NCBI RefSeq assembly: GCF_011765625.1
Contig: NZ_CP050313.1
Coordinates: 3,406,501 to 3,470,500 of the forward strand
DNA from: Shewanella aestuarii
GTDB taxonomy: Bacteria; Pseudomonadota; Gammaproteobacteria; Enterobacterales; Shewanellaceae
Reading direction: 5' to 3'
Length of the DNA stretch: 64,000 nucleotides
Positions within the stretch are counted from its first letter, which is position 1; every line of letters begins with the position of its first letter. The translations under genes and the position numbers were made by a program. The notes under the pieces were generated by a model. It had not been told where the DNA came from. It saw nothing but the letters and a program-made list of their open reading frames with translations, and made no database searches. Below are positions 8,460 to 17,464 of the stretch, in pieces.

Positions 8460-11297
8460 TTAAACATGATCCCATGCAGGATCTGGCTGCCATTGTGCTA
8501 ACCAAGTGGGTAATTTATCAGCATGCATTGGCATTGCAATGCCATAACCCTGCGCCAATTCACATCCCATGGCAAGTAACTGTGAACCATGGGCAATGGT
8601 TTCTACCCCTTCAGCAATCACTTGACGATTAAACGCTTTAGCCAAACTTATCACCCCCATTACAATAGAGCGATCTTCAATATCCACCAGCATATCTCTC
8701 ACAAAACTTTGATCAATTTTTAATAAATGAGCGGGTAAGCGCTTTAGATAAGTTAATGATGAGAACCCAGTACCAAAATCATCTAGTGCAAAATTGACCC
8801 CTAACCCGATACAAGCTTCCATCGTTGCCATGACCTTCATGATATCGCCAAGCGCACTGGTTTCGAGTATTTCAAGCTCTAGTAAACTTGGTTTTATTTT
8901 GGGATGGTGCGCCAAGGCAATTGATAATTTGGCAATAAAATCCTCTTGCTGTAATTGAAAGGCATCAACATTAACACTTACCGGCATGACTAAACCTAAT
9001 TTTTGCCATGTTGCCATTTGTGATAACGCAGTCGCGATAACCCAATCGCCCACAACCAGGCTGATAGGATGATTCTCTATCATTGGTAAAAAATCACTGG
9101 GTAATAACAAGCCTCGTTCTGGATGTTGCCAGCGGATTAACGCCTCAACGCCAACAACCTCACCGGTTCTCATATTCACTTTGGGTTGGTAATGTAAGAA
9201 AAACTCACCTTGCTCCAGCCCTTGTTGAATATGTTCAATAATGACATGTTGGCTCTGGATGCTTTTATCTTGATGAATATCAAAAAAATGGTAATGATTT
9301 TTGCCTGTTTGCTTAGCAATATACATAGCTTGATCTGCATGGCGAATTAACTGATCAGCACTCACGTCATCTTGCGGAAACAAGGTAACACCAATACTGG
9401 TAGAAACCTGTGCCGTAATACTACCTGATGTAACCGGTCGAGTAGCCGCTTGCAGTAAGCGATCTAATACTCGCTCACAATCATCCATTGAGTCTAAATC
9501 GACCAGTAATACAATAAACTCATCACCACCAATTCGCGCTATGGTGTCGCCTTCGCGAAGGCTGTCACTCATATATTTTGATAACTCTATCAGCAGTTGA
9601 TCACCCATGTTATGGCCATAAGTATCATTGACCATTTTAAAACCATCAAGATCAAGGTAAGCAACAGCTAAAAACTGCTGTCGACGTACACTTTGTGTCA
9701 TGGCTCGCTTCAAACGGTCTGCTAACATCACCCGGTTCGGTAAGTTAGTTAGCGTATCATAATGCGCAATACGCTCTAATTGCTGCTGATGCTGTTTCAT
9801 TCTCGTGATGTCAGAAAATAGTGCAACATAGTTTTTAGTCTTTTCTTGCTTGTCTGTTACCGCACTAATGGTGATCAATCCAACATACAACTCACCACTT
9901 TTACGCTTATTCCAAATTTCGCCAGACCACTGCTTATCTTCTATCAATGAAGCCCACATGGCTTTGAAAAATGCCTGACTATGTCGTCCCGAATTAAGAA
10001 ACCTCGGATTTTGCCCTAGTGACTCATCTCGGCTATAACCCGTGATATGGCAAAAGGTATCGTTGACGTCAATAATGTTCCCATTCGGGTCGGTGATCAT
10101 GATGCCTTCACGGGCATGGGTAAACACACTGGCTGCCAGTTTTAATTTATCTTCTATTTGCTTTTTATTGGTGATATCAACAAACTCCACCACCCGCGCG
10201 TTACGTCCCTTATAAACAATATTTTTACCTTTTATGGCGAGTGCATAGGTAGAGCCATCTTTTCTAACCCCTGTCACTTCATAACTATGGGTATAGTCAT
10301 CGCGCATATTTTGTAAAACAATTTCGAGATCTTCTGGCAGAATTAACTCTAGGCCATTCATACCTATCAATTCAGAATAATCAAACCCCGTTATCTCAGA
10401 CAAGCCATAATTACATTCGAGAATTCGGCCTTGATCATGAATCATAAGCCCACCATAAGTGGCCTCACTTAATGCTTTAAAGCGCGCTTCGCTCTCTTGT
10501 AATGTTTGCTTATTTTCAGCCAGCTTCCGATTAAAACGTTGTAAGTAAATGATAATTAACGTGGTTATCAACACTATGACAAAGGCAAAACTCAGTGTGG
10601 GGAATACCCAATAAGGTATTTTTGTTGTGCTAGTATCATAAATAAAACCATCAAAATATCTTCCATCATCGATTAAATTCGCTTTAATGAAAGTGTCCCT
10701 CATATGCTGCCAACGATCAGGGTTCATATGACCAATTTGGATTAACTCAGGCACGATCAATTTACGTATTTCAGTCGCTTCAAACTCTAAATGCTCACGG
10801 GTTTTATCGACTTGGTATTTAGTTAAAATAACATCAATAATTTCTTCTGGGTTATCCATCGCATAACGCCACCCTTTGAGGGTAGCACGGCGCATGGCTT
10901 CTACTCGTTTAGGGTTATCATTCAGTTCCGCTTCAGAAGTAAAAAGAATATCGCTATAAAAATCAACACGGTAAGCCACTGGGTCAATGATATTATATGG
11001 AATACCAAGTTGCTGAAGCACATAAGGCTCGTTAGTCATATAGGAGTTAAATGCATCAACCTTACCTGTGATTAAATCATCCAGTTGGTAGCTGCTAGGC
11101 ATAATATCAAGTTGAGAGATGGTAATGCCTTCATTGACCAACATAGTCAAAAAGTCTGCATCTTGATCCTTGTTGGCTAGCATCAATTTTTTGCCAATAA
11201 GATCGTGTACGGAACGTATTCCTGATTTTTTTAAGGTAAGTAAAACGGATGGTGAATGTTGATAAATTGCGGCAGGGCTAACAGGCAATAGTTTCAC
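8460..11297 (-). CDS. 5'-truncated NMT1-like sensor PAS-PAS-GGDEF-EAL protein
   Basis: A 945-codon frame for a c-di-GMP turnover protein. The first ~225 residues match the C-terminal part of an NMT1/THI5-like periplasmic substrate-binding domain (QHSPSVLL...KSGI), then one membrane helix (about 230-250), two PAS domains (about 270-505), a GGDEF domain with intact GGDEF and an upstream RxxD I-site (REGD), and an EAL domain with EALIRW. Both catalytic motifs look intact. The N-terminus is abnormal: no signal peptide, and the first half of the binding domain is absent. The frame starts at a GTG that seems to belong to the neighbouring pectate lyase sequence. The gene was probably cut by a deletion at about 11275-11300; see the findings. 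As it stands, export and sensing should fail. Confidence 0.8.
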   Translation of the reverse strand: MKLLPVSPAAIYQHSPSVLLTLKKSGIRSVHDLIGKKLMLANKDQDADFLTMLVNEGITISQLDIMPSSYQLDDLITGKVDAFNSYMTNEPYVLQQLGIPYNIIDPVAYRVDFYSDILFTSEAELNDNPKRVEAMRRATLKGWRYAMDNPEEIIDVILTKYQVDKTREHLEFEATEIRKLIVPELIQIGHMNPDRWQHMRDTFIKANLIDDGRYFDGFIYDTSTTKIPYWVFPTLSFAFVIVLITTLIIIYLQRFNRKLAENKQTLQESEARFKALSEATYGGLMIHDQGRILECNYGLSEITGFDYSELIGMNGLELILPEDLEIVLQNMRDDYTHSYEVTGVRKDGSTYALAIKGKNIVYKGRNARVVEFVDITNKKQIEDKLKLAASVFTHAREGIMITDPNGNIIDVNDTFCHITGYSRDESLGQNPRFLNSGRHSQAFFKAMWASLIEDKQWSGEIWNKRKSGELYVGLITISAVTDKQEKTKNYVALFSDITRMKQHQQQLERIAHYDTLTNLPNRVMLADRLKRAMTQSVRRQQFLAVAYLDLDGFKMVNDTYGHNMGDQLLIELSKYMSDSLREGDTIARIGGDEFIVLLVDLDSMDDCERVLDRLLQAATRPVTSGSITAQVSTSIGVTLFPQDDVSADQLIRHADQAMYIAKQTGKNHYHFFDIHQDKSIQSQHVIIEHIQQGLEQGEFFLHYQPKVNMRTGEVVGVEALIRWQHPERGLLLPSDFLPMIENHPISLVVGDWVIATALSQMATWQKLGLVMPVSVNVDAFQLQQEDFIAKLSIALAHHPKIKPSLLELEILETSALGDIMKVMATMEACIGLGVNFALDDFGTGFSSLTYLKRLPAHLLKIDQSFVRDMLVDIEDRSIVMGVISLAKAFNRQVIAEGVETIAHGSQLLAMGCELAQGYGIAMPMHADKLPTWLAQWQPDPAWDHV

Positions 11298-11307
11298 TGA
11301 TTACAAT

Positions 11308-13272
11308 GTGGCAGATGGCAATTACTATTACTCGGTGAAAATAACTGGTGATGACGGCACCAAATACAACTCATCGGCAGTGGCCGCTAATGTACAAACC
11401 AGTTCTAGTGTCACTGAAACATTTGAAGAGAATGCCAATGGCTTCTGCTCAGTTGATGGTGCAATAGAAAACGATCACTCTGGTTATTATGGTGTCGGCT
11501 ATGCCAACACGGATAATGAATCAGGTAAAGGCGTGGATTACGCGATATCAGTTCCATCAGCGGGTAACTATCGCATTTCGTTCCGTTATGCCAATGGCGC
11601 AAGTGATCGCCCAGCAGCCTTATTAATTAATGACACTTTAGCAGCCAGCTTCGCATTTACCGGCACTGGAGCATGGAGTGCATTTACATCCACTAACGAG
11701 ATAAGCGTTCAGCTTCGTGCGGGCAATAATCTTGTACGCTTGCAAGCAACTGGCAGCAGTGGGTTAGCCAATATTGATAGCTTAGCGGTCACTGGCGTTG
11801 CCCCAACGGCAGGTGACTGTAATGGCGGTGGAGTAATTATTGAGCCACCGGTTGATCCTGTCGATCCTACTGATCCTGTATACCCTAATGCTGACTGTGC
11901 TGATTTAATTAATAATGATTCAATCAACTGGCGTGAATCATCATTACAATCTGATCAGCAAATCATTCAATGTCTAGCTGAATCATTAGGTAAACCAGTG
12001 GGATATGGTGAAAAAGCCACTGGAGGTTACAACCCTAATGGCGGCAGTAAGTTGGTTATCATCACCAATAATAAACCGGAAGATCAAATTTTAGCGGCAA
12101 TTTCATCAAGCGATCACAATTGGATTGTGTTTGACAAAGATGACTTTGCAAACGAAACCGCAATTATGATGTATCGCCCATATTGCGCCAGTAGCTCAAT
12201 GCAATCGGCACTGGGTGTCAATGAAGCAACCTGTCGCGATCCCTATGCTTGGTGTGCAGCTAAAGGCGTATCTAGCTCAAATTGTCTAGTCACTTTTTTT
12301 AATGACGAATTAAATGACAGCAGCCTGCCGGTTCGTAACTACTTAATCAATAGTAATACCACCATTGATGGGCGCGGTGCAAAAGCCACATTTACCTTTA
12401 ACGGCTTTAAAATCGGCGCTGATAGTAGTGGTGCTTCAACCCATCAGTCAGAAAATGTCATCATCACCAATAATAAATTTATCGGTGTAGGTCATACAGA
12501 AGATCACAATCTTGACCCTGACATGATCCGCTCGACCGGTGAGTCTCATGATATTTGGATCCACCAAAATACCTTTGACACCACAGGCGATTCAGCCTTT
12601 GATGTTAAAGTTGGAGCACACGACATCACAGTATCATTTAATAAGCTGATTAACGTTAAGCGTGCAGCTTTACATGGCTCAAGCGATAGTCGCCCGATAA
12701 ACCAACAGATCACTACCACCATACATAATAACTTGTTTGTTACCACGGATGATAACTTCGGGTCTAGCTCATATAACACCTTACGTCGCGTCCCCTTACT
12801 GCGCCGTGGTCAAACGCATATGTTCAACAATGTCTTTTACGGCTATCGTAAAGACGTTATGAGCTTACGGGTTGGCGCTAGAGCATTGCTGGATGACAAC
12901 TTGTTTATGAATCCAGTTAATAACTCAAAAGGTGATGATTTAGCGGATTGGGCTTTATCGTTATTTGATGATGCTATTCAAGATGGGTCATTAGAAATCA
13001 ATAACAGCTACGTATTTGAATCTGATTCAACTTGCAGCACCTCTGGTAATTCCGCATCGCTGGATATGGCTCAAGGCAGTGTGCCCAATATGCTAGCTGA
13101 TTATAATTCAGCATCTAAAAATGCAATTAATAGTAATAAGCTAAGCGTAGGTACAGACTTGCGTAACTACGTGATGGCCACTGCAGGTAAAGGCGCTAAA
13201 ACGCCTTGGTTGTCGAGCTACAGTGAAGGGAAAAATAATATTATTGCAGCAGCGCCTAATAGCTGCCAATAA
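11308..13272 (+). CDS. 5'-truncated pectate lyase (PL1) with CBM
   Basis: A 654-codon frame for a polysaccharide lyase that would cleave pectate by beta-elimination outside the cell. Visible parts: the tail of a fibronectin-III-like segment (DGNYYYSVKI), a CBM6/35-like carbohydrate-binding module (about residues 35-165), a Pro/Asp linker (EPPVDPVDPTDPV), then a right-handed beta-helix pectate lyase domain (about 195-654) with the family signature region IWIHQNTFD...DITVSFNK. There is no signal peptide and no plausible start: coding similarity continues upstream of GTG 11308 to about 11280 and then stops at the junction with the divergent GGDEF/EAL gene. It is therefore a 5' deletion remnant, although the catalytic part is intact. 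Confidence 0.8.
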   Translation: MADGNYYYSVKITGDDGTKYNSSAVAANVQTSSSVTETFEENANGFCSVDGAIENDHSGYYGVGYANTDNESGKGVDYAISVPSAGNYRISFRYANGASDRPAALLINDTLAASFAFTGTGAWSAFTSTNEISVQLRAGNNLVRLQATGSSGLANIDSLAVTGVAPTAGDCNGGGVIIEPPVDPVDPTDPVYPNADCADLINNDSINWRESSLQSDQQIIQCLAESLGKPVGYGEKATGGYNPNGGSKLVIITNNKPEDQILAAISSSDHNWIVFDKDDFANETAIMMYRPYCASSSMQSALGVNEATCRDPYAWCAAKGVSSSNCLVTFFNDELNDSSLPVRNYLINSNTTIDGRGAKATFTFNGFKIGADSSGASTHQSENVIITNNKFIGVGHTEDHNLDPDMIRSTGESHDIWIHQNTFDTTGDSAFDVKVGAHDITVSFNKLINVKRAALHGSSDSRPINQQITTTIHNNLFVTTDDNFGSSSYNTLRRVPLLRRGQTHMFNNVFYGYRKDVMSLRVGARALLDDNLFMNPVNNSKGDDLADWALSLFDDAIQDGSLEINNSYVFESDSTCSTSGNSASLDMAQGSVPNMLADYNSASKNAINSNKLSVGTDLRNYVMATAGKGAKTPWLSSYSEGKNNIIAAAPNSCQ

Positions 13273-13297
13273 TCCAATATTACCTTTAATGTCATGC

Positions 13298-13332
13298 AGA
13301 TATAGCGGCTAATACTAGCCGCTATATCTTTT
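13298..13332 (+). terminator. Rho-independent terminator of pectate lyase gene
   Basis: Perfect 14-bp stem (AGATATAGCGGCTA with TAGCCGCTATATCT, loop ATAC) ending in a T run, 25 bases after the lyase stop codon. Confidence 0.85.
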
Positions 13333-13416
13333 GATAACGGTTTTACAAAACCATACCGTTATAAATAACTGCTTTAGAACAATGGATAGATACTGATTGT
13401 TAACGTTGACTTTATA

Positions 13417-14157
13417 TTACAATGGATTAGCTTTTTTCTGTGCCCCAAAACGATCGGCATCGACCCCCTGCTTCCAATAGCCCACTGCAAATATATTTAC
13501 TCTGTTTAAGCCTAAATCCTCTTGTAACACCGGCCTTAGGGCGCGAATATGACCCGCCTCAAGCCCCATAAATACACGCGCATCAACAGCCAGCCCTTTG
13601 GCTGAAGCCATAACTTGCTCAGTTAACGAAAGCTTTGCTTCATCTTCAATATACCAACAGGTATTGTTTGAGTCGTCATAATCCATTGCAATAATATCTG
13701 CACGAGTCGGCACAGCAATAATCACTCGAATATCAGCTTGGTCATTAAAACGAGGCACAAAACCATTGATTGCGTTAACTGACGTCAAATCCCCTATCAA
13801 CAAATAGCTGTGATGGTTAAAGTCAGTTAGTTTGATCTGCCCAGGACCCGCAATACCGATACTGTCACCCACTTTAGCACCGCTAGCCCAACAGGTAGCT
13901 GGCCCTTGATGACGGTTAACCACAAAATCTAACGCTAACGCTTTAGTTTTATGATTAAAAAAGCGAATAGTATATGAACGCATAGTACGCTCAGTCTCGA
14001 TATAAGTGGGCAAAACCACTTTTACATGAGCGCCCTCAAGCCATACAGGGAAGTCTTCCAAGCTGTCACCACAAACAATAATTCGACGCAAGTGAGTCGA
14101 CAAATCAATGATTTGAGAAACATATGCGACTCTCATTTTCTGCTTAATTGGTTTCAT
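13417..14157 (-). CDS. Siderophore-interacting protein (FAD ferric reductase)
   Basis: A 246-residue cytoplasmic flavoprotein of the SIP family (ViuB/YqjH type), which releases iron from ferric siderophores by NAD(P)H-dependent reduction. The FAD-binding barrel occupies about residues 5-115, with RSYTIR as the FAD contact (RPYTxR in relatives) and the conserved GPATCWA region. The C-terminal NAD(P)H-binding SIP domain follows, with GDLTSVNAI and a GxEAGHIRALR-type segment. Length is normal and ATG 14157 is convincing. It is divergent from a MarR gene about 100 bases away, with an inverted repeat between them, so MarR control is likely. No Fur box was recognised by eye and no siderophore genes are adjacent. 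Confidence 0.88.
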   Translation of the reverse strand: MKPIKQKMRVAYVSQIIDLSTHLRRIIVCGDSLEDFPVWLEGAHVKVVLPTYIETERTMRSYTIRFFNHKTKALALDFVVNRHQGPATCWASGAKVGDSIGIAGPGQIKLTDFNHHSYLLIGDLTSVNAINGFVPRFNDQADIRVIIAVPTRADIIAMDYDDSNNTCWYIEDEAKLSLTEQVMASAKGLAVDARVFMGLEAGHIRALRPVLQEDLGLNRVNIFAVGYWKQGVDADRFGAQKKANPL

Positions 14158-14216
14158 CTATTGGCCTCATTACTTGAACTCAAATGATTAAGTTGATAAA
14201 GTCTACCACATTGAGG

Positions 14217-14237
14217 TTGGTTGATATTGTCAACCAA
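14217..14237. promoter_or_regulatory. Inverted repeat, candidate MarR operator
   Basis: Perfect 8-bp inverted repeat TTGGTTGA / TCAACCAA with a 5-base spacer, 18 bases before the marR start codon and inside the divergent promoter region shared with the siderophore-interacting gene. Spacing and TTG/CAA ends fit MarR-type operators. Autoregulation and control of the reductase are inferred. Confidence 0.55.
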
Positions 14238-14255
14238 ATAACAAAGGGTAACATA

Positions 14256-14696
14256 ATGGATAAAAGCGCTATAACCGATTCAATATTTAGCATTATGACG
14301 GCCTATCGGCTCGCTATGCGGTCGACATTAAAAGCCAATGAAATTGGCTTAAACGCCATGCACGTAAAATGCCTGACTTTTATCAACAAAAGCCGACAGT
14401 GCACAGCTAACGATATCGTCAATTATTTTGGCAGAGATAAAGCCCAAGTAGCCCGCTTAATCAAGGAAATGATCGACAATCAATGGCTAACCAAAAGCGC
14501 CAATCCTGACGATAAAAGAAGCCAAATTTTATCATTAACCAAGGAAGGAATAGCATTGGCTGAGCTCATCAGCTCAACCCAAAATGAGGTACATCAACAC
14601 ATGCAGCAACACCTAAGCGCTGTAGAAATTGCCGCCTTTGTAAGTACCGCCGAGGTCATCTTAGCAAATCTGCAAACCTACAAAGCCGCAAACTGA
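14256..14696 (+). CDS. MarR-family transcriptional regulator
   Basis: A 146-residue winged-helix regulator. ATG 14256 (MDKSAITDS) has AAAGGG upstream and gives a normal MarR length; a further ATG in the same frame at 14184 would add 24 unlikely residues spanning the operator. The helix-turn-helix and wing lie at about residues 40-95 (CTANDIVNYFGRDKAQVARL, then a basic beta-wing NPDDKRSQILSLT). It is divergent from the siderophore-interacting reductase and probably controls both through the repeat at 14217-14237. The effector is unknown. The family call is firm; the target is inferred from position. Confidence 0.88.
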   Translation: MDKSAITDSIFSIMTAYRLAMRSTLKANEIGLNAMHVKCLTFINKSRQCTANDIVNYFGRDKAQVARLIKEMIDNQWLTKSANPDDKRSQILSLTKEGIALAELISSTQNEVHQHMQQHLSAVEIAAFVSTAEVILANLQTYKAAN

Positions 14697-14934
14697 ATGG
14701 TTAGACAAGACTCACAATAAATATTAACCCCAAAAAAATAATTGGTAATGTTATGATGCCTGAACAAACTAAAAGCCAAATTCAAGCGGTTTTTGTCATA
14801 TTTTTGTGTACTAATACAATGTTCATCAATCATTAAACGTCTACAATGACTTAGATAACAATACCCCGAGACAGTGATGAAAATTCAACTTAACCACACA
14901 TCACCTGAAACACAGGACTAGTGAGAATCAAAAT

Positions 14935-15848
14935 TTGTTAGATCATAAAATTGAGCAAGTCATTATTGATTCACTATTGTTAACCAAAGATGGTGTAGGC
15001 ATTTTTGATGCTGACGATAGGCTGGTGTTTTGTAATGAAGCCCTAGAAATGCTACTTGGCATTCCCGCAGAAAAGGCACTCAACCAAACTTTTTCAGCGC
15101 TATGCTTTAGGTCTTTTACCACCAAAACAGGCATCAATATTGAAGCAGACTGTTTTGATACTTGGATTAGTGCAGCACTCACAAAAAGAAGAAGCTGCGA
15201 CTACAGAACATTTGAAACTGACACAGTTGAAGGTAAGCATTTCATTGTCACTGAACAAATTGTTCAACAGCACTTTTTGTACTTGTATATCACTGACATA
15301 ACTGAAAAAAAACAAAACGAGCAAAAGCTCACTCTCATGTCTCAAGAGTTGCAAAAACTGGCAACAACCGATTATTTAACCGGTATTTATAATCGCCGTT
15401 ATTTTTATGAAACAGCAAAAGTAGAATTTAGCCGCAGTCAAAGAGAAGCCACTAAGCTATCGGTATTAATGCTAGATCTCGATAAATTTAAAGGTATTAA
15501 TGATTCTTATGGCCACAATGCTGGTGACCTAGTACTGCAAACCTTTGCCTGTACCGTGGGGGATTATTAAGAGATTATGACACCTTTGCCCGGATAGGCG
15601 GTGAAGAATTTGCCATTTTACTCCCTGCAACAGACATAACCCTTGCGACAAAAATTGCTGAACGTATTAGGCAAGCAATACATTCCCTACAAATAAAATT
15701 TGAAGATCAAACCTTAACCTTCACCACCTCAATAGGCTTATTAGAAAGCACGACGCAAATTAGCTCGTTCGAACAAATGATGCAAATAGCCGATAAATAC
15801 TTGAACCAAGCAAAATCAGATGGTCGAAATAAAATACTTTGTGGTTAA
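14935..15848 (+). pseudogene. Frameshifted PAS-GGDEF diguanylate cyclase
   Basis: Two overlapping frames together encode one PAS-GGDEF protein of about 304 residues. The first frame (14935-15570) holds a PAS domain (about residues 10-120) and the first half of GGDEF, up to the Asp/Gly-rich DLDKFKGINDSYGHNAGD. It then stops at 15568-15570. The second half, with the RxxD I-site (RDYD) and GGEEF active-site motif, continues in the frame running to TAA 15846-15848. The break falls at a run of five G (15558-15562); adding one G restores TVGGLLRDYDTFARIGGEEF. The start is probably TTG 14935 with a weak ribosome site. It is either a recently inactivated gene, a slippage-switched gene, or a sequencing error. 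If intact it would make c-di-GMP. Confidence 0.75.
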
Positions 15849-16032
15849 CAACCTTATAGCACAGTATTAAACAATCGCCTCAAAGGTATGATTATCAGCT
15901 AAAACACTGCTGCCACCAGTCAACCACAGCAACTATCACCAGCAACTGTCATTTATTCATCACAAATTCTTCTATTTTTAGAAAAACAGACTTGAAGCGA
16001 AAGGCTCAACTGATTAAACTTGCCCCCTAAAT

Positions 16033-16204
16033 TTGAGGGAGTAGTCGTTCTACCATTTTTGGTAGAAGGTTGTGTCAACATAATTGGTCGAAGACCATGG
16101 TGCAATCAACGCTTAAGATTAAGCGCCTGACGAGACTCGAATAACCACACGCAATAAGCTAGGGCTGGGCGTGGGTTTTTCGTGTCTTTTACATAACCAG
16201 CCCT
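16033..16204 (+). promoter_or_regulatory. yybP-ykoY (Mn2+) riboswitch and expression platform
   Basis: Upstream of the antiporter gene are the conserved pieces of the yybP-ykoY aptamer in order: GAGGGAGTAG (16035-16044), a CTACC/GGTAG arm, GTCAACATA, an inner hairpin GGTC/GACC, and CCTGACGAGACTCGAAT (16126-16142). The aptamer senses Mn2+ in characterised examples. Beyond it, AGGGCTGG (16161-16168) can pair with CCAGCCCT (16197-16204), and CACGC can pair with GCGTG before a T run, so alternative folds could switch expression. Identification is from motif memory, not a covariance search. Confidence 0.8.
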
Positions 16205-16220
16205 TACTTTGAGTTGTTAT

Positions 16221-17216
16221 ATGCTTTCAATCGTTTGTCCTATTCTTGCACTTGCTGTCGGTCTTATCGCTTTATCTATCAGCGCAGATCGCCTCATTGC
16301 CAGTTCTGCCACCTTAGCTAAACATTGCAACGTATCTATGTCTTTTATTGGCATGACGGTTGTCGCCTTTGGTACCTCGGCTCCAGAATTACTGGTCTCG
16401 TCCATCGCAGCAATTAACGGCGCAGGCGAACTGGCAATTGGTAATGGTATTGGCTCAAATATCGTCAATGTTGGTTTAGTATTGGGGATTTGTGCTTTTT
16501 TGGTTCCATTAACCGTTAAAGCGCATTTTATTCGTCGCGATTTACCCATCTTGGTCATATCCATCTTATTTTGCGGTCTATTGATGGCCGATGGTCATTT
16601 AGACTTTAAAGACGGTTTATTACTGCTTCTGGGATTAGCAGCCTATTGCGGTTACCTCGCCTTTCTAGTGACGAAAGGAGAAGCAGACGCTGAAGAAGTT
16701 GAGTTTTTAGACATCTCTAAAATCCGCTCAGCAGTAGAAACCGTCTTAATGCTAGCTGTTCTGCTTGGCGCTTCTCAATTGATGGTTTGGGGCGCTGTAG
16801 AATTAGCCAAAGCCGCCGGGGTTAGCGAGTTAGTCATTGGCTTAACCGTGATTGCCTTTGGCACAAGTTTACCTGAGTTAGCTGCGGCAGTCGCTGGAGT
16901 GCGTCGTGGTATGCATGACATGGTATTTGCAACGGTTATTGGCTCGAATATTTTTAATATTCTTGGCGTCATCGCCTTTCCAGCCTTGTTGGGAGACAAT
17001 AAACCATTACCGTCATTGTTATTAGAACGCGACTATCCAATGATGCTATTACTCACAGCTATTGTGGTTGTCGCATTTATGTTTACATATTACAAGCAAA
17101 GAAAAGTCGCCGCGGCGGATAAAAGCTATACCTTTGGCCGCACGGCTGGCGCACTGTGTTTAGTGAGCTTCACGGGTTATATGCTTTACCTCGCAGCAGC
17201 CACCATATCGGCCTAA
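16221..17216 (+). CDS. CaCA-family cation antiporter (YrbG-like), probably Mn2+/Ca2+
   Basis: A 331-residue inner-membrane exchanger of the calcium/cation antiporter family. The two inverted alpha-repeats are clear: GTSAPELLVS near residue 52 and GTSLPELAAA near residue 215, each with the ion-binding acidic residue. About ten membrane helices are visible, with a short acidic loop (KGEADAEEVEF) between the two halves. ATG 16221 starts MLSIVCP; TTG 16209 in frame is less likely. Homologues are annotated as Ca2+/Na+ antiporters, but the yybP-ykoY riboswitch in front points to induction by Mn2+, so manganese export is the better working idea. No partner gene is in the operon. Confidence 0.88.
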   Translation: MLSIVCPILALAVGLIALSISADRLIASSATLAKHCNVSMSFIGMTVVAFGTSAPELLVSSIAAINGAGELAIGNGIGSNIVNVGLVLGICAFLVPLTVKAHFIRRDLPILVISILFCGLLMADGHLDFKDGLLLLLGLAAYCGYLAFLVTKGEADAEEVEFLDISKIRSAVETVLMLAVLLGASQLMVWGAVELAKAAGVSELVIGLTVIAFGTSLPELAAAVAGVRRGMHDMVFATVIGSNIFNILGVIAFPALLGDNKPLPSLLLERDYPMMLLLTAIVVVAFMFTYYKQRKVAAADKSYTFGRTAGALCLVSFTGYMLYLAAATISA

Positions 17217-17405
17217 ACCTTTGTGGGTTATGTTAACTGTGTTAATGGCCTATCAATTTCAAGGCCTAACCTGATGTAACAGGCCTACAAACCGCTATAA
17301 ATCAGCTAAAAAAGATGAGCATAACTTCATCCTTAGCATGAAGTAGCTGGTATTTTATCTAAGCTGTTTTAACGCTATAATTCGACTCACTTCATTAAAG
17401 ACCTT

Positions 17406-17427
17406 AAGGCGCATCAGCGCCTTTTTT
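17406..17427 (+). terminator. Rho-independent terminator before trmH
   Basis: Stem AAGGCGC / GCGCCTT with loop ATCA followed by TTTTTA. It lies 190 bases after the antiporter gene and 38 bases before trmH. A TATAAT hexamer at 17376-17381 just upstream means it could instead terminate a very short transcript or attenuate trmH. Confidence 0.7.
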
Positions 17428-17464
17428 ATTTAATTGGTATAAATTAAAAATAGTAGAAAACAGC

